From contig CAWBPN010000018.1 of NCBI GenBank assembly GCA_963790715.1, positions 558,001 to 622,000 of the forward strand: a DNA stretch of 64,000 nt, written 5' to 3'. Source of the stretch: DCFW01 sp963790715. Lineage in GTDB: Bacteria; Bacteroidota; Bacteroidia; Bacteroidales; Bacteroidaceae. Below, in pieces: positions 1 to 7,974 of this stretch (position 1 is its first letter; each line of letters starts with the position of its first letter). The notes under the pieces were generated by a model. The model saw nothing but the letters and a program-made list of their open reading frames with translations. It made no database searches and was not told the DNA's origin. Position numbers and translations under genes: made by a program.

Positions 1-237
1 CAACACCTCTCCAGTAATCGGGCGAACATCCACGACAATATGAGTAAAGCCTAATTTACTGACTTTCTTTAAATAAAAATCTATCGAATCCTTACTATTA
101 AAACGGGCAAAATTTGCTTCCGCATCAATCCACATCAACGCTGGTTTACGCTTAATTTTTTTTGTCGTCGTTTGCCCTGCTATACAAATTGCCGGGACTA
201 ATATAAGCAAACACAATATATATTTAAACCATTTCAT
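1..237 (-). CDS. Exported glycoside-hydrolase-like protein, N-terminal part only (GHL10-type?)
   Basis: The reading frame starts at the ATG at 237 and runs open to the window edge, so only the first 79 residues are visible. It begins with a signal peptide (MKWFKYILCLLILVPAICIA) followed by a lysine-rich stretch and then a beta-strand/loop pattern (LMWIDAEANFARF, FTHIVVDVRPITGEV) that resembles the start of the TIM barrel of GHL10/DUF187-type family 10 glycosylhydrolase-like proteins. It lies 27 bp downstream of the GlcNAc 2-epimerase in the same direction, so it is probably the next gene of the DUF4434-MFS-epimerase operon. The family call is tentative because the catalytic part is outside the window. 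Confidence 0.6.
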   Translation of the reverse strand, partial: MKWFKYILCLLILVPAICIAGQTTTKKIKRKPALMWIDAEANFARFNSKDSIDFYLKKVSKLGFTHIVVDVRPITGEVL

Positions 238-264
238 AATATTAAAAGATCTATATCCTACACC

Positions 265-1440
265 TTACTTATTTGACAAACTTTCCAACACTTGCCAGCA
301 TTGATATAAGCCTCTTGGTACATGGAAACATCCTTTCCACTTGCCACCTTTCAATGGCAGCAATACTTCACCGCGGCGATTAAGATAGCCATACCATTCT
401 GGATAATCCGAATCTTTAAAGTGATTCCACACATAATTATGGACACGTTCAAACCATTCAAGACATTTCTTATCACCTGTAAGTTGATAACCTTTTAACA
501 TCGCAATCAACGTTTCAATATGAACCCACCAAAGTTTTTGGTCCCATTCAAGCTGTTGTGTGGGATATCCGTTACGGTCTTTGAAATAAAATATTCCATC
601 ATACTCCTTATCCCAACCGTATTCTGCCATAATCAACGCAGTATCTTTAGCTTGCTTTATTAACTCAGGACGATTCAAACGTTTGCCCAAATCCATAATA
701 AACCACATAGCTTCTATAGAATGTCCGGGATTTACCAAACGTCCATCCATAGAATCACTCAATTTATTACCGTCTACCAATACGTTTTCAACAATAATAC
801 CACCCAACTCAGGACGGCGAAATACATCCATAACTTCATGAATGCAATTATCTATAGTTTTCTGCATAAATTCCGGATCAAGCAACGGCTCTATCTCCAA
901 TGCTAAATTACAAAGAATCATAGGAAGAGCAAATGTTTTTAAGTCGCGTGTTCCGGGATAGATTTTATTCCATCTCCCCTTAGGATTATCAACTTTTGAA
1001 AGAATAATATCAAATGTTTTCTTAGCTATATCGGCATATTCTTTATTGCCTGTAGCAATACTTAGCTGCCCAAAAGCCATAGTGGCAAAAGTATATGAAA
1101 AGATATTATACGGTTCAACCAAAGGATTACCTTTACGATCAAGAGAAAAGTACCAGTTGAGATTACCGTCTTGACCGTATTTTTTCATAAATTCCGCACC
1201 TTGAATAGCGCAATCCAACCACTCCTGCTTTTTAGCTACATTATTATATAACATCGAGAATAACCATATCTCACGGCCTTGCAGCCAAACGAATTTATCA
1301 GTATCAAATACATTTCCTTTACGGTCTAAGCACGTAAAATAGCCTCCATATTCTTTATCCTGAGAATTCTCCAACCAAAAAGGAAGAACATTATTAAGAA
1401 GTTCATCCTTATACTGATTCGCAATCTTTTTAAAATCCAT
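265..1440 (-). CDS. N-acylglucosamine 2-epimerase family protein
   Basis: This 391-residue cytoplasmic protein has no signal peptide. It resembles the renin-binding protein/N-acetylglucosamine 2-epimerase family along its whole length, which interconverts GlcNAc and ManNAc on an (alpha/alpha)6 barrel. Family-typical segments are FVWLQGREIW near residue 55, NPGHSIEAMWF near 240, GWDKEYDGIFYF, LEWDQKLWWVH and a C-terminal GCFHVPR. The length is usual for the family. It is 18 bp downstream of an MFS sugar porter, an arrangement like the nanE-nanT pairing of Bacteroides sialic acid loci, although no sialate lyase is visible here. Other members of this fold epimerise mannose or cellobiose, and given the mannosidase genes upstream, a mannose-related substrate cannot be excluded. 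Confidence 0.85.
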   Translation of the reverse strand: MDFKKIANQYKDELLNNVLPFWLENSQDKEYGGYFTCLDRKGNVFDTDKFVWLQGREIWLFSMLYNNVAKKQEWLDCAIQGAEFMKKYGQDGNLNWYFSLDRKGNPLVEPYNIFSYTFATMAFGQLSIATGNKEYADIAKKTFDIILSKVDNPKGRWNKIYPGTRDLKTFALPMILCNLALEIEPLLDPEFMQKTIDNCIHEVMDVFRRPELGGIIVENVLVDGNKLSDSMDGRLVNPGHSIEAMWFIMDLGKRLNRPELIKQAKDTALIMAEYGWDKEYDGIFYFKDRNGYPTQQLEWDQKLWWVHIETLIAMLKGYQLTGDKKCLEWFERVHNYVWNHFKDSDYPEWYGYLNRRGEVLLPLKGGKWKGCFHVPRGLYQCWQVLESLSNK

Positions 1441-1458
1441 ATCAATTGTTTTAAATTA

Positions 1459-2856
1459 TTATTTATTCTTTGTCCAATAGCGTTCAATATCTTCAAGAGA
1501 CATACCTGCAGTTTCAGGTATTAGTTTCCAAACTATTAGCATATAAGGCACACACATGACGGCAAACAAGAAGAATGTACCGCCCGGCGTTAAATTTGCA
1601 AGCATCCATGGTGTAAGTTGACCGATAAGATAGGTACCTATCCATAAAGAAAAACCTGCAATAGACATAGCCAATCCGCGCACGCTGTTAGGATACATTT
1701 CTGAAAGTAGCACCCAAACAACGGCACTGATTGAGATAGCACAACAAAAAACATAAAACAGAAAGAAAGAAAGCATAAAATAGACCGATAAGTGTAACGT
1801 ATTAATAGTTACAAAGTAGAATGCAATCAACAACAACGAAATTATCATTCCTGAAACTCCATAATAAACAAGTTTCTTACGACCTACTTTATCTATAATA
1901 AACATGGCTATAACGGTTGTCACCGTATTCACTATTCCCACTAGCACCTGGCAAAACAAAGGATCACCAAGATGAGCATCTTTAAATATTGACGGTCCAT
2001 AATACAATACGGCATTTACTCCCATAAACTGACCCAACATTGCTATACACACACCAATAATAACAGCTTTGAAAATTCCGGGGCGAAACAGCATATTCCA
2101 TTCTGACTTTTCAGCATTTGAAGCCATAGATTTTGCTTCTTCTATTTGATGTTTGGCATCATCCCTGGACTTATAAATACGCCCCAATACTGAAGAAGCG
2201 GATGTTTCTTTATTATGTATGATAAGCCAACGCGGACTTTCGGGAATAAAGAATACAATAATTAAAAACAATAAAGCTGGTATCGACTCCATACCCAACA
2301 TGCCACGCCATACCTCATTAACAAAAACCATCTGCATTACAGAAGCGCCAAACACTACTCCACTGTTTGACAAAGCCATTAATAAGTAATTAACCAAATA
2401 AGCCCCTAAAAAGCCGACCGTTACAGCCAACTGGTATAAAGAGACCAGTCTTCCCCTGTACTCAGCCACAGCTATCTCAGAAATATACATCGGAGATACG
2501 ATTGAAACTACACCAATACTAATACCACCTATCATACGAGCAGCGACGAGCGTATTAAAACTTGTACTGAAAGCACAACCGAAACCGGAAACAGCAAACA
2601 ACACAGCCGAAATAATCATAGTATTCTTTCGCCCCAACTTATCACTCAAAATGCCGGCAAAAGCAACACCGACGATAGAACCTATCAATGCACAACCTAC
2701 ATACCAACCTTGTTGCAAGGTGTCTAAGTGAAACTGTGCTGCCACGTGCTCTATTGTTCCTGATATGACTGCTGCGTCATAGCCGAACAAAAGACCGCCT
2801 ATTGCTGCCACTATTGACAGAAACAATAAATAACACCAATGTATATTCTCTTTCAT
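1459..2856 (-). CDS. MFS sugar porter family transporter
   Basis: This 465-residue inner-membrane protein has about twelve hydrophobic segments and the hallmarks of the sugar porter (SP) family: GRKNTM after TM2, RGRLVSLYQL before TM5, PESPRWL after TM6, GRKKLVYY after TM8 and PETAGMSLEDIE at the C-terminus. Such proteins are usually sugar:proton symporters (XylE/GalP-like). The substrate cannot be read from sequence. Its position between a DUF4434 protein (9 bp upstream) and a GlcNAc 2-epimerase (18 bp downstream) suggests that it imports the sugar acted on by the epimerase. Confidence 0.9.
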   Translation of the reverse strand: MKENIHWCYLLFLSIVAAIGGLLFGYDAAVISGTIEHVAAQFHLDTLQQGWYVGCALIGSIVGVAFAGILSDKLGRKNTMIISAVLFAVSGFGCAFSTSFNTLVAARMIGGISIGVVSIVSPMYISEIAVAEYRGRLVSLYQLAVTVGFLGAYLVNYLLMALSNSGVVFGASVMQMVFVNEVWRGMLGMESIPALLFLIIVFFIPESPRWLIIHNKETSASSVLGRIYKSRDDAKHQIEEAKSMASNAEKSEWNMLFRPGIFKAVIIGVCIAMLGQFMGVNAVLYYGPSIFKDAHLGDPLFCQVLVGIVNTVTTVIAMFIIDKVGRKKLVYYGVSGMIISLLLIAFYFVTINTLHLSVYFMLSFFLFYVFCCAISISAVVWVLLSEMYPNSVRGLAMSIAGFSLWIGTYLIGQLTPWMLANLTPGGTFFLFAVMCVPYMLIVWKLIPETAGMSLEDIERYWTKNK

Positions 2857-2865
2857 ACCTATTGA

Positions 2866-3963
2866 TTATATTCCAAAATATTCTTTATATCTGTCAAATA
2901 AATGTCCTGCCTGCAAATAAGCCGACTGAGGACTCATAAAATGTGAAAATTCAAAAGTTATGGCTTTATCATAATGTTGCCTCTTGGCAGCTTCAAGTTT
3001 AAGCCTCAACTTATCAAATTTTATCGGCAAGAAATTAATCGGCATATCCCTATCAAACGTTTCGGCATTAGTCCAACATTTCATATTATATTTATCCGCA
3101 AGTTTCTTATTTACACTGAAAAACGCATCCAACTCATCATAATCTATATGTCCATCCTGAAAAGCACATGCATCGACCACATCATGTATACCATCGAATA
3201 TTTCATTCCATTCCCGTTCATGTTCCTGAACTGAAATAGCTTGGTCATTCGTCAATTTTTGTGTTCCCATAACAGCCTTTTTGCCATCAATCCAAGGAGA
3301 AATAAAAGTTGGCAATCCTCCGGAAACATCCTTGCACTGCTTACCCATTGCGTGAAATGAACTAACAGCCCCTTTGGTTTTTCTGCTTATTTCCGTACTG
3401 ATATACCAACCTTGAAAACTTTTATGTTTTGTTCCATATTTATGCCATACCTCATCAATCACATATTTATTATCCTCTACTTCCCATGACATATCGCCTG
3501 TGTCCCAGTAATGTCCGGAATCATAAAGGCCGAAATAAAATTTCATATTATATTTATCCGCCAAACAAAGAAACATGTCAATCAAATCGACAGAAGGCAT
3601 ATAACATCCTTTTTTTAATAAATAGGGTGACGGATAAGTAATAAATTTCCTATATCCCGAACGAATTATGATAACAGTGTCGATGCCGATACTTTTCATA
3701 TATTGAAAATCTCTGTTCCATTCTTTGATTCCCCAATTCTGATGAGGAATATCGTGAGATATTTCATCCAGAAAAGTACCGGTTATATTCAACCCGTTCC
3801 GCTTCGGTACTATTAAATTCCCGGCACCGCTCGATACAGGTGATGAAGTAACATTCGGTAACTTATTATGTCGTTCTTCACCTAACAATGAAGGAGCGAC
3901 AACAGCCGAAGCACTTACCAAGGCTGCTTTTTTCAAAAAATCTCTTCTACTTGTCATCTTCAT
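2866..3963 (-). CDS. Tat-exported DUF4434 protein
   Basis: The 365-residue protein opens with a textbook twin-arginine signal (SRRDFLKKAALVSASA), so it is exported folded. The mature part has the DUF4434 pattern: GTFLDEISHDIPHQNWG near residue 62, DTVIIIRSGYRKF, then GWYISTEISR and a C-terminal stretch with TNAETFDRD. DUF4434 is a predicted TIM-barrel, glycoside-hydrolase-like domain without, to my knowledge, a settled activity. It is the first gene of an operon with the MFS porter and epimerase, and a good promoter lies 25-55 bp upstream. Two other DUF4434 proteins occur in this window (26177-27253 and the C-terminal half of 31714-33948). Confidence 0.85.
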   Translation of the reverse strand: MKMTSRRDFLKKAALVSASAVVAPSLLGEERHNKLPNVTSSPVSSGAGNLIVPKRNGLNITGTFLDEISHDIPHQNWGIKEWNRDFQYMKSIGIDTVIIIRSGYRKFITYPSPYLLKKGCYMPSVDLIDMFLCLADKYNMKFYFGLYDSGHYWDTGDMSWEVEDNKYVIDEVWHKYGTKHKSFQGWYISTEISRKTKGAVSSFHAMGKQCKDVSGGLPTFISPWIDGKKAVMGTQKLTNDQAISVQEHEREWNEIFDGIHDVVDACAFQDGHIDYDELDAFFSVNKKLADKYNMKCWTNAETFDRDMPINFLPIKFDKLRLKLEAAKRQHYDKAITFEFSHFMSPQSAYLQAGHLFDRYKEYFGI

Positions 3964-3987
3964 TATGTTTTTCCGTTTATATTGCTA

Positions 3988-4018
3988 CAAATATAGCGCA
4001 TCGTTTTATTAAATCAAA
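3988..4018 (-). promoter_or_regulatory. Bacteroides-type promoter of the DUF4434-MFS-epimerase operon
   Basis: On the minus strand there is a -7 element TATATTTG (3995 to 3988, matching TAnnTTTG) preceded 19 bp upstream by a TTTG -33 element (4018 to 4015). This is the consensus layout of the Bacteroidota housekeeping promoter. It sits just ahead of the DUF4434 start codon and downstream of the hairpin at 4118-4137, which separates this operon from the mannosidase operon. Confidence 0.7.
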
Positions 4019-4072
4019 ACTATTTAATAAAATATTTTTCTTAATCTACTGGTTATTTTAATTAATTATCTT

Positions 4073-4111
4073 TCATGAACAATAATTATTAAGCACATGC
4101 ACTGTTCATGA
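4073..4111. repeat. 9-bp inverted repeat between the mannosidase and DUF4434 operons
   Basis: TCATGAACA at 4073-4081 and its exact complement TGTTCATGA at 4103-4111 are separated by 21 bp. The element lies about 55 bp upstream of the -33 box of the DUF4434 operon promoter. It could be a regulator binding site or a weak RNA hairpin; the sequence alone does not decide. Confidence 0.35.
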
Positions 4112-4117
4112 TTTGAT

Positions 4118-4137
4118 AAAAAAGGCTATGCCTTTTA
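4118..4137 (-). terminator. Probable intrinsic terminator after the GH92-GH125-GH92 operon
   Basis: Read on the minus strand, AAAAGGC-ATA-GCCTTTT forms a 7-bp perfect stem with a 3-base loop, and the T-tract continues to six Ts. It lies about 150 bp downstream of the last GH92 gene. The stem is A/T-rich apart from three G-C pairs, so termination may be partial. Confidence 0.5.
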
Positions 4138-4287
4138 TAGCACAGCCCATATTTATGATGAAGATATATTACTATTTTGATACTGCTATCAACCTTTATA
4201 TAACTATCAATTTAGCCTGTTGAAGATGCACTTGCCCTACATATGCAGGAAAATAGTTTACACACTTTTAGTAAATAATTTAACTAA

Positions 4288-6474
4288 TTATGGACGATCA
4301 TTAACAGCAGTACCGAAATTAGATTGTTTATCACCCAAAGTGAATTCCAACGTTCCGCCGTTAATAATATTTTTGTAATCAATATAGCTCTTAGTATATA
4401 TTTCTCCATTAAGCTTAGCACTTTGTATGTATATGTTCTCAGAGCTGTTATTATGGACAACTATACGGAAAGTTCTGCCTGCTCCAACTTTCATGATTGC
4501 TTCATTCATCATGGGTGTTCCGAAAATGAATCGTCCTCCTGCCGGCTCTACCTGATAAATGCCCATTGACGAAAGCACATACCATGCTGCCATTTGCCCT
4601 ACATCGTCATTACCCGGCATCCCGTTTTTATTTGCCGAATATAATGTAGTAAGCGATTGACGGATTAGCGGTGAGCTCTTCCATTGCTCTCCGGCAAATG
4701 CATACATATACAGTACTTGATGAACAGGTTCATTGCCTTGATCATATTGGCCTATCATACCTGCAACATCTGGCGGTGCATTCTTGCCTAAGTCTCCTGT
4801 TATTACAAATAATGAATCAAGTTTGGTAAGAAACGGCTTGTCTCCTCCGAATTCACGTATAAGTCCGTGAACATCCTCCGGTACCAACCAAGTATATTGC
4901 CATGCATTACCTTCAGTGAAATTATGACCACCGTCAACTATAAAGAAAGGACTGAACGGTTCACGGAACTTACCTCTACTGTCAATTGCACGAACAAGTC
5001 CGATTCTCTTATCAAAATACTTGGTGTATGAATTGCTGCGTTTCAAGAAATATTTATAATCATCCTGCTTGTTTAATTCTTTCGCTGCTTGCGCAATGCA
5101 CCAATCGGCAAGAGCATATTCTAATCCGCGGGATACGGTTTCAGTACTGTCGGTTGTCTTGTCATAAGGTATATAGCCATATTCTTTCAATTCTTTCATA
5201 CCGCGTTCGTCCAGCATAGCACTTTTCTTCATCGCATTAAAGGCTTCTTCTTTGCTCATCGGTACGCCTTTCAAAAACATATCGGCAAGAGCACAGATGC
5301 CCGGATTACCAACCATGCAATCAGTCTCGTTTCCCCAAAGATGCCACACAGGTAATTTGCCTTGTTGCGAAAATATATGAAGGAACGTTTGTGCCATATC
5401 GGGCAACATATCACGGTGAATCAATGTCATCAACGGTTGAGCTGCACGATATGTATCCCAAAGGGAAAAGACTGTATAATTCTTGAACCCGCCTTTGCGG
5501 TATATTTTTCCGTCCGAGCCGTAATAATCACCATTGACATCACTGAACAGCGACGGAGCAATCATTGTATGGTAAAGAGCTGTATAAAATGTCTTCTTTT
5601 CGGTAGGATTATTTGTTTTATATACTATACGATTCAGCTGCTCGTTCCATGCTTTATCGGCAGCTGCTACCGTTGCACCGAAGTTCCATCCCGGTAACTC
5701 TGCCTGCATATTTAGCTTGGCATTGGCTACACTAACGGGTGAAATGGCTACTTTAACCAACAATTGGTGATTTGCCGGAAGTTGAAAAGAGAGCGTATTT
5801 ATGGTATCTCCTACGGATTGAATGTCTTTTATCGGAGCAGAAAATATTGCCGTAAAATAAACGACACGGTGCTTAGCCCATCCTGTAGATACACGATAAC
5901 CGGAAATAACGTTACTGCCTTCTTTTGTCATTTTACCTGACACATAATGATCCCACCCTATACCGTATTCCAAATTTACAATAAGTTTGGCATAACTCGT
6001 AGGATAAGTATAACGATGAAAACCTACTCGCGCTGTTGCGGTCAGTTCAGCTTTTATTCCGGAATCGTCTAATTTTACGGCGTAATATCCCGGGCGTGCG
6101 GTTTCGTTGTTATGAGAAAACTTCGACGAATTATCTTGATTCACTGTAGGGAACATAAGAATGTCGCCTAACGAACCTATGCCGGTACCACTAAGATGGG
6201 TATGACTGAAACCTATGAGAACGGAGTCGCTGTAATGGTACCCGGAGCACCAACCCCAGCCTTTCACTACCTGCGACGGACCAAGTTGTACCATCCCAAA
6301 AGGAACGTCGGCACCCAAGAATACGTGGCCGTCACCACCTGTCCCAATGGTTGGGTCAACATATTGGGTAAGATTAACAGGCCTTTGTACATTACTCTTT
6401 TTAGGTTGTACGGCAAAAGCTCCTAATGTAAAAAACAGTGCTAAACTAAAACAGAAATATTTATTAATACTCAT
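4288..6474 (-). CDS. GH92 alpha-mannosidase, paralogue 1
   Basis: This 728-residue exported protein begins with a signal peptide ending near AFA at residue 22. The GH92 opening YVDPTIGTGGDGHVF, then GADVPFGMVQLGPS and GFSHTHLSGTG, mark the N-terminal beta-sandwich. The catalytic domain carries SLWDTYRAAQPLMTL, the GNEPVHQVLYMYA motif holding the proposed catalytic acid, and GNDDVGQMAAW, the Ca2+/base-side motif. GH92 enzymes are Ca2+-dependent inverting exo-alpha-mannosidases acting on alpha-1,2, 1,3, 1,4 or 1,6 mannosides. It is the last gene of an operon with GH125 (30 bp upstream) and a second GH92. Its active-site neighbourhood differs from that of the second GH92, which suggests a different linkage preference. 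Confidence 0.93.
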   Translation of the reverse strand: MSINKYFCFSLALFFTLGAFAVQPKKSNVQRPVNLTQYVDPTIGTGGDGHVFLGADVPFGMVQLGPSQVVKGWGWCSGYHYSDSVLIGFSHTHLSGTGIGSLGDILMFPTVNQDNSSKFSHNNETARPGYYAVKLDDSGIKAELTATARVGFHRYTYPTSYAKLIVNLEYGIGWDHYVSGKMTKEGSNVISGYRVSTGWAKHRVVYFTAIFSAPIKDIQSVGDTINTLSFQLPANHQLLVKVAISPVSVANAKLNMQAELPGWNFGATVAAADKAWNEQLNRIVYKTNNPTEKKTFYTALYHTMIAPSLFSDVNGDYYGSDGKIYRKGGFKNYTVFSLWDTYRAAQPLMTLIHRDMLPDMAQTFLHIFSQQGKLPVWHLWGNETDCMVGNPGICALADMFLKGVPMSKEEAFNAMKKSAMLDERGMKELKEYGYIPYDKTTDSTETVSRGLEYALADWCIAQAAKELNKQDDYKYFLKRSNSYTKYFDKRIGLVRAIDSRGKFREPFSPFFIVDGGHNFTEGNAWQYTWLVPEDVHGLIREFGGDKPFLTKLDSLFVITGDLGKNAPPDVAGMIGQYDQGNEPVHQVLYMYAFAGEQWKSSPLIRQSLTTLYSANKNGMPGNDDVGQMAAWYVLSSMGIYQVEPAGGRFIFGTPMMNEAIMKVGAGRTFRIVVHNNSSENIYIQSAKLNGEIYTKSYIDYKNIINGGTLEFTLGDKQSNFGTAVNDRP

Positions 6475-6504
6475 TATTGTAATATTTAGGTTATTGGTTT
6501 TTCA

Positions 6505-7974
6505 TTATTGAATTGAATTAAGTAAATCGACTTTACCGTCGTTTACCAACTTTACAATAAGTTCACCGAACAGAGTGTTTGCCCATGCAAACCAGCTACG
6601 CGAATAATTTGACGCATCGTTTTTATTAAACGATTCATGCATAAAGCCCGTTCCGGAATCGGTTTTCATCAACGTTTCAATGCACCATTTTATTTCTGCA
6701 TCATTCTTACTGGTTAATGCCCTCATAATAATACTCATAGGCCAAATCATATCATAGCCTACGTGTGGTCCGCCAATACCTTCAGCTACTTTCCCTTTAA
6801 AGAAATAAGGATTGTCTTCGCTCCACGCGAAACGGCGAGTATTCTGATATATCGGATCGTTAGGACTAACCAATCCCAAGTAAGACAGTGAAAGCAAACC
6901 CGGTGCATTTGCATCGTCCATAAGCAAATGGTTACCGAATCCGTCTACTTCATATGAATATATCTTACCATATTTCGGATGATCATATACAGCATATTTC
7001 TTCAACGCTTTTTCCACTTCATTGGCAAGCAACGTACATTGCCCGGCGATGTCGTGACGACCGTTTACCTTATTCAATATTTCGGCAGCCTTACGTAATG
7101 ATGAAACGGCAAAAAAGTTTGAAGGCACAAAAAACAAAAATGTTGTGGCATCATCCGAAGGACGAAAAGTGGAACAAATAAGCCCTACCGGTTTTACCGG
7201 ATTTCCGTAACCTCCATTAAGCACAGTATCAGATGCTTTATCGGTGACTCTTTGAAAATGATAAGGACCGCGACCGTCTTTTCTCTGTTGCTCCTTGAAT
7301 GTCTTGAGTATATTAGTGATAGCCTTAATCCATTCATCATCAAAGACAGACGTGTCACCTGTTTCTTTCCAATATTGATAAGCAAGTCGAAGAGGATAGC
7401 ACAATGAATCTATTTCCCATTTGCGCTCATGCAATTCAGGCTTCATATCAGTTTCATCCTTATCCCATTCACTACCTGTCGGTCCCATATTGAAAGCATT
7501 TGCATACGGGTCGATATTGATACATTTCCATTGTCGGTTGATAACGCCGGCCAACAGCCGCTGCAGTTGTTTATCTTTCTTGGCAAAAGCTACATAAGGA
7601 TAAACCTGAGCTCCCGAATCGCGAAGCCACATGGCGTGAATATCGCCTGTATAGACAAATGTATCCGGTTTGCCGCTTTTATCCATACCAAAATGAACGG
7701 TGGTATCAAGAGTGTTGGGAAAACAATTGGCAAACATCCATGCCAATCTTTGATTTTTCAACAACTTCTGTACATATCGTATTTCTTCTTCAATGGCTTG
7801 CGACTTGAATAATCGTTCCGACAACGGCGGGCGATTGCTGATAATAGCATCTGATGAGCAACTGTTATTTATTCCATTATTATAACTGCTTGCCACACAT
7901 ATATTAGGCTTAACGAGCAATATTAAAGCAATTGCTGCACCGGTTATTAATTTACAATGATTATTTCGTAACAT
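6505..7974 (-). CDS. GH125 exo-alpha-1,6-mannosidase
   Basis: The 489-residue exported protein has a signal peptide of about 30 residues and then the full GH125 (formerly DUF1237) pattern: FANCFPNTLDTTVHF, GDIHAMWLRDSGAQVYPY, DDANAPGLLSLSYLG and GGPHVGYDMIWPMS. Characterised GH125 enzymes are metal-independent inverting exo-alpha-1,6-mannosidases of N-glycan and mannan breakdown. Its start overlaps the end of the upstream GH92 gene by 14 bp, so the two are translationally coupled. With the flanking GH92 enzymes it would complete removal of 1,2/1,3/1,6-linked mannose. Confidence 0.93.
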   Translation of the reverse strand: MLRNNHCKLITGAAIALILLVKPNICVASSYNNGINNSCSSDAIISNRPPLSERLFKSQAIEEEIRYVQKLLKNQRLAWMFANCFPNTLDTTVHFGMDKSGKPDTFVYTGDIHAMWLRDSGAQVYPYVAFAKKDKQLQRLLAGVINRQWKCINIDPYANAFNMGPTGSEWDKDETDMKPELHERKWEIDSLCYPLRLAYQYWKETGDTSVFDDEWIKAITNILKTFKEQQRKDGRGPYHFQRVTDKASDTVLNGGYGNPVKPVGLICSTFRPSDDATTFLFFVPSNFFAVSSLRKAAEILNKVNGRHDIAGQCTLLANEVEKALKKYAVYDHPKYGKIYSYEVDGFGNHLLMDDANAPGLLSLSYLGLVSPNDPIYQNTRRFAWSEDNPYFFKGKVAEGIGGPHVGYDMIWPMSIIMRALTSKNDAEIKWCIETLMKTDSGTGFMHESFNKNDASNYSRSWFAWANTLFGELIVKLVNDGKVDLLNSIQ

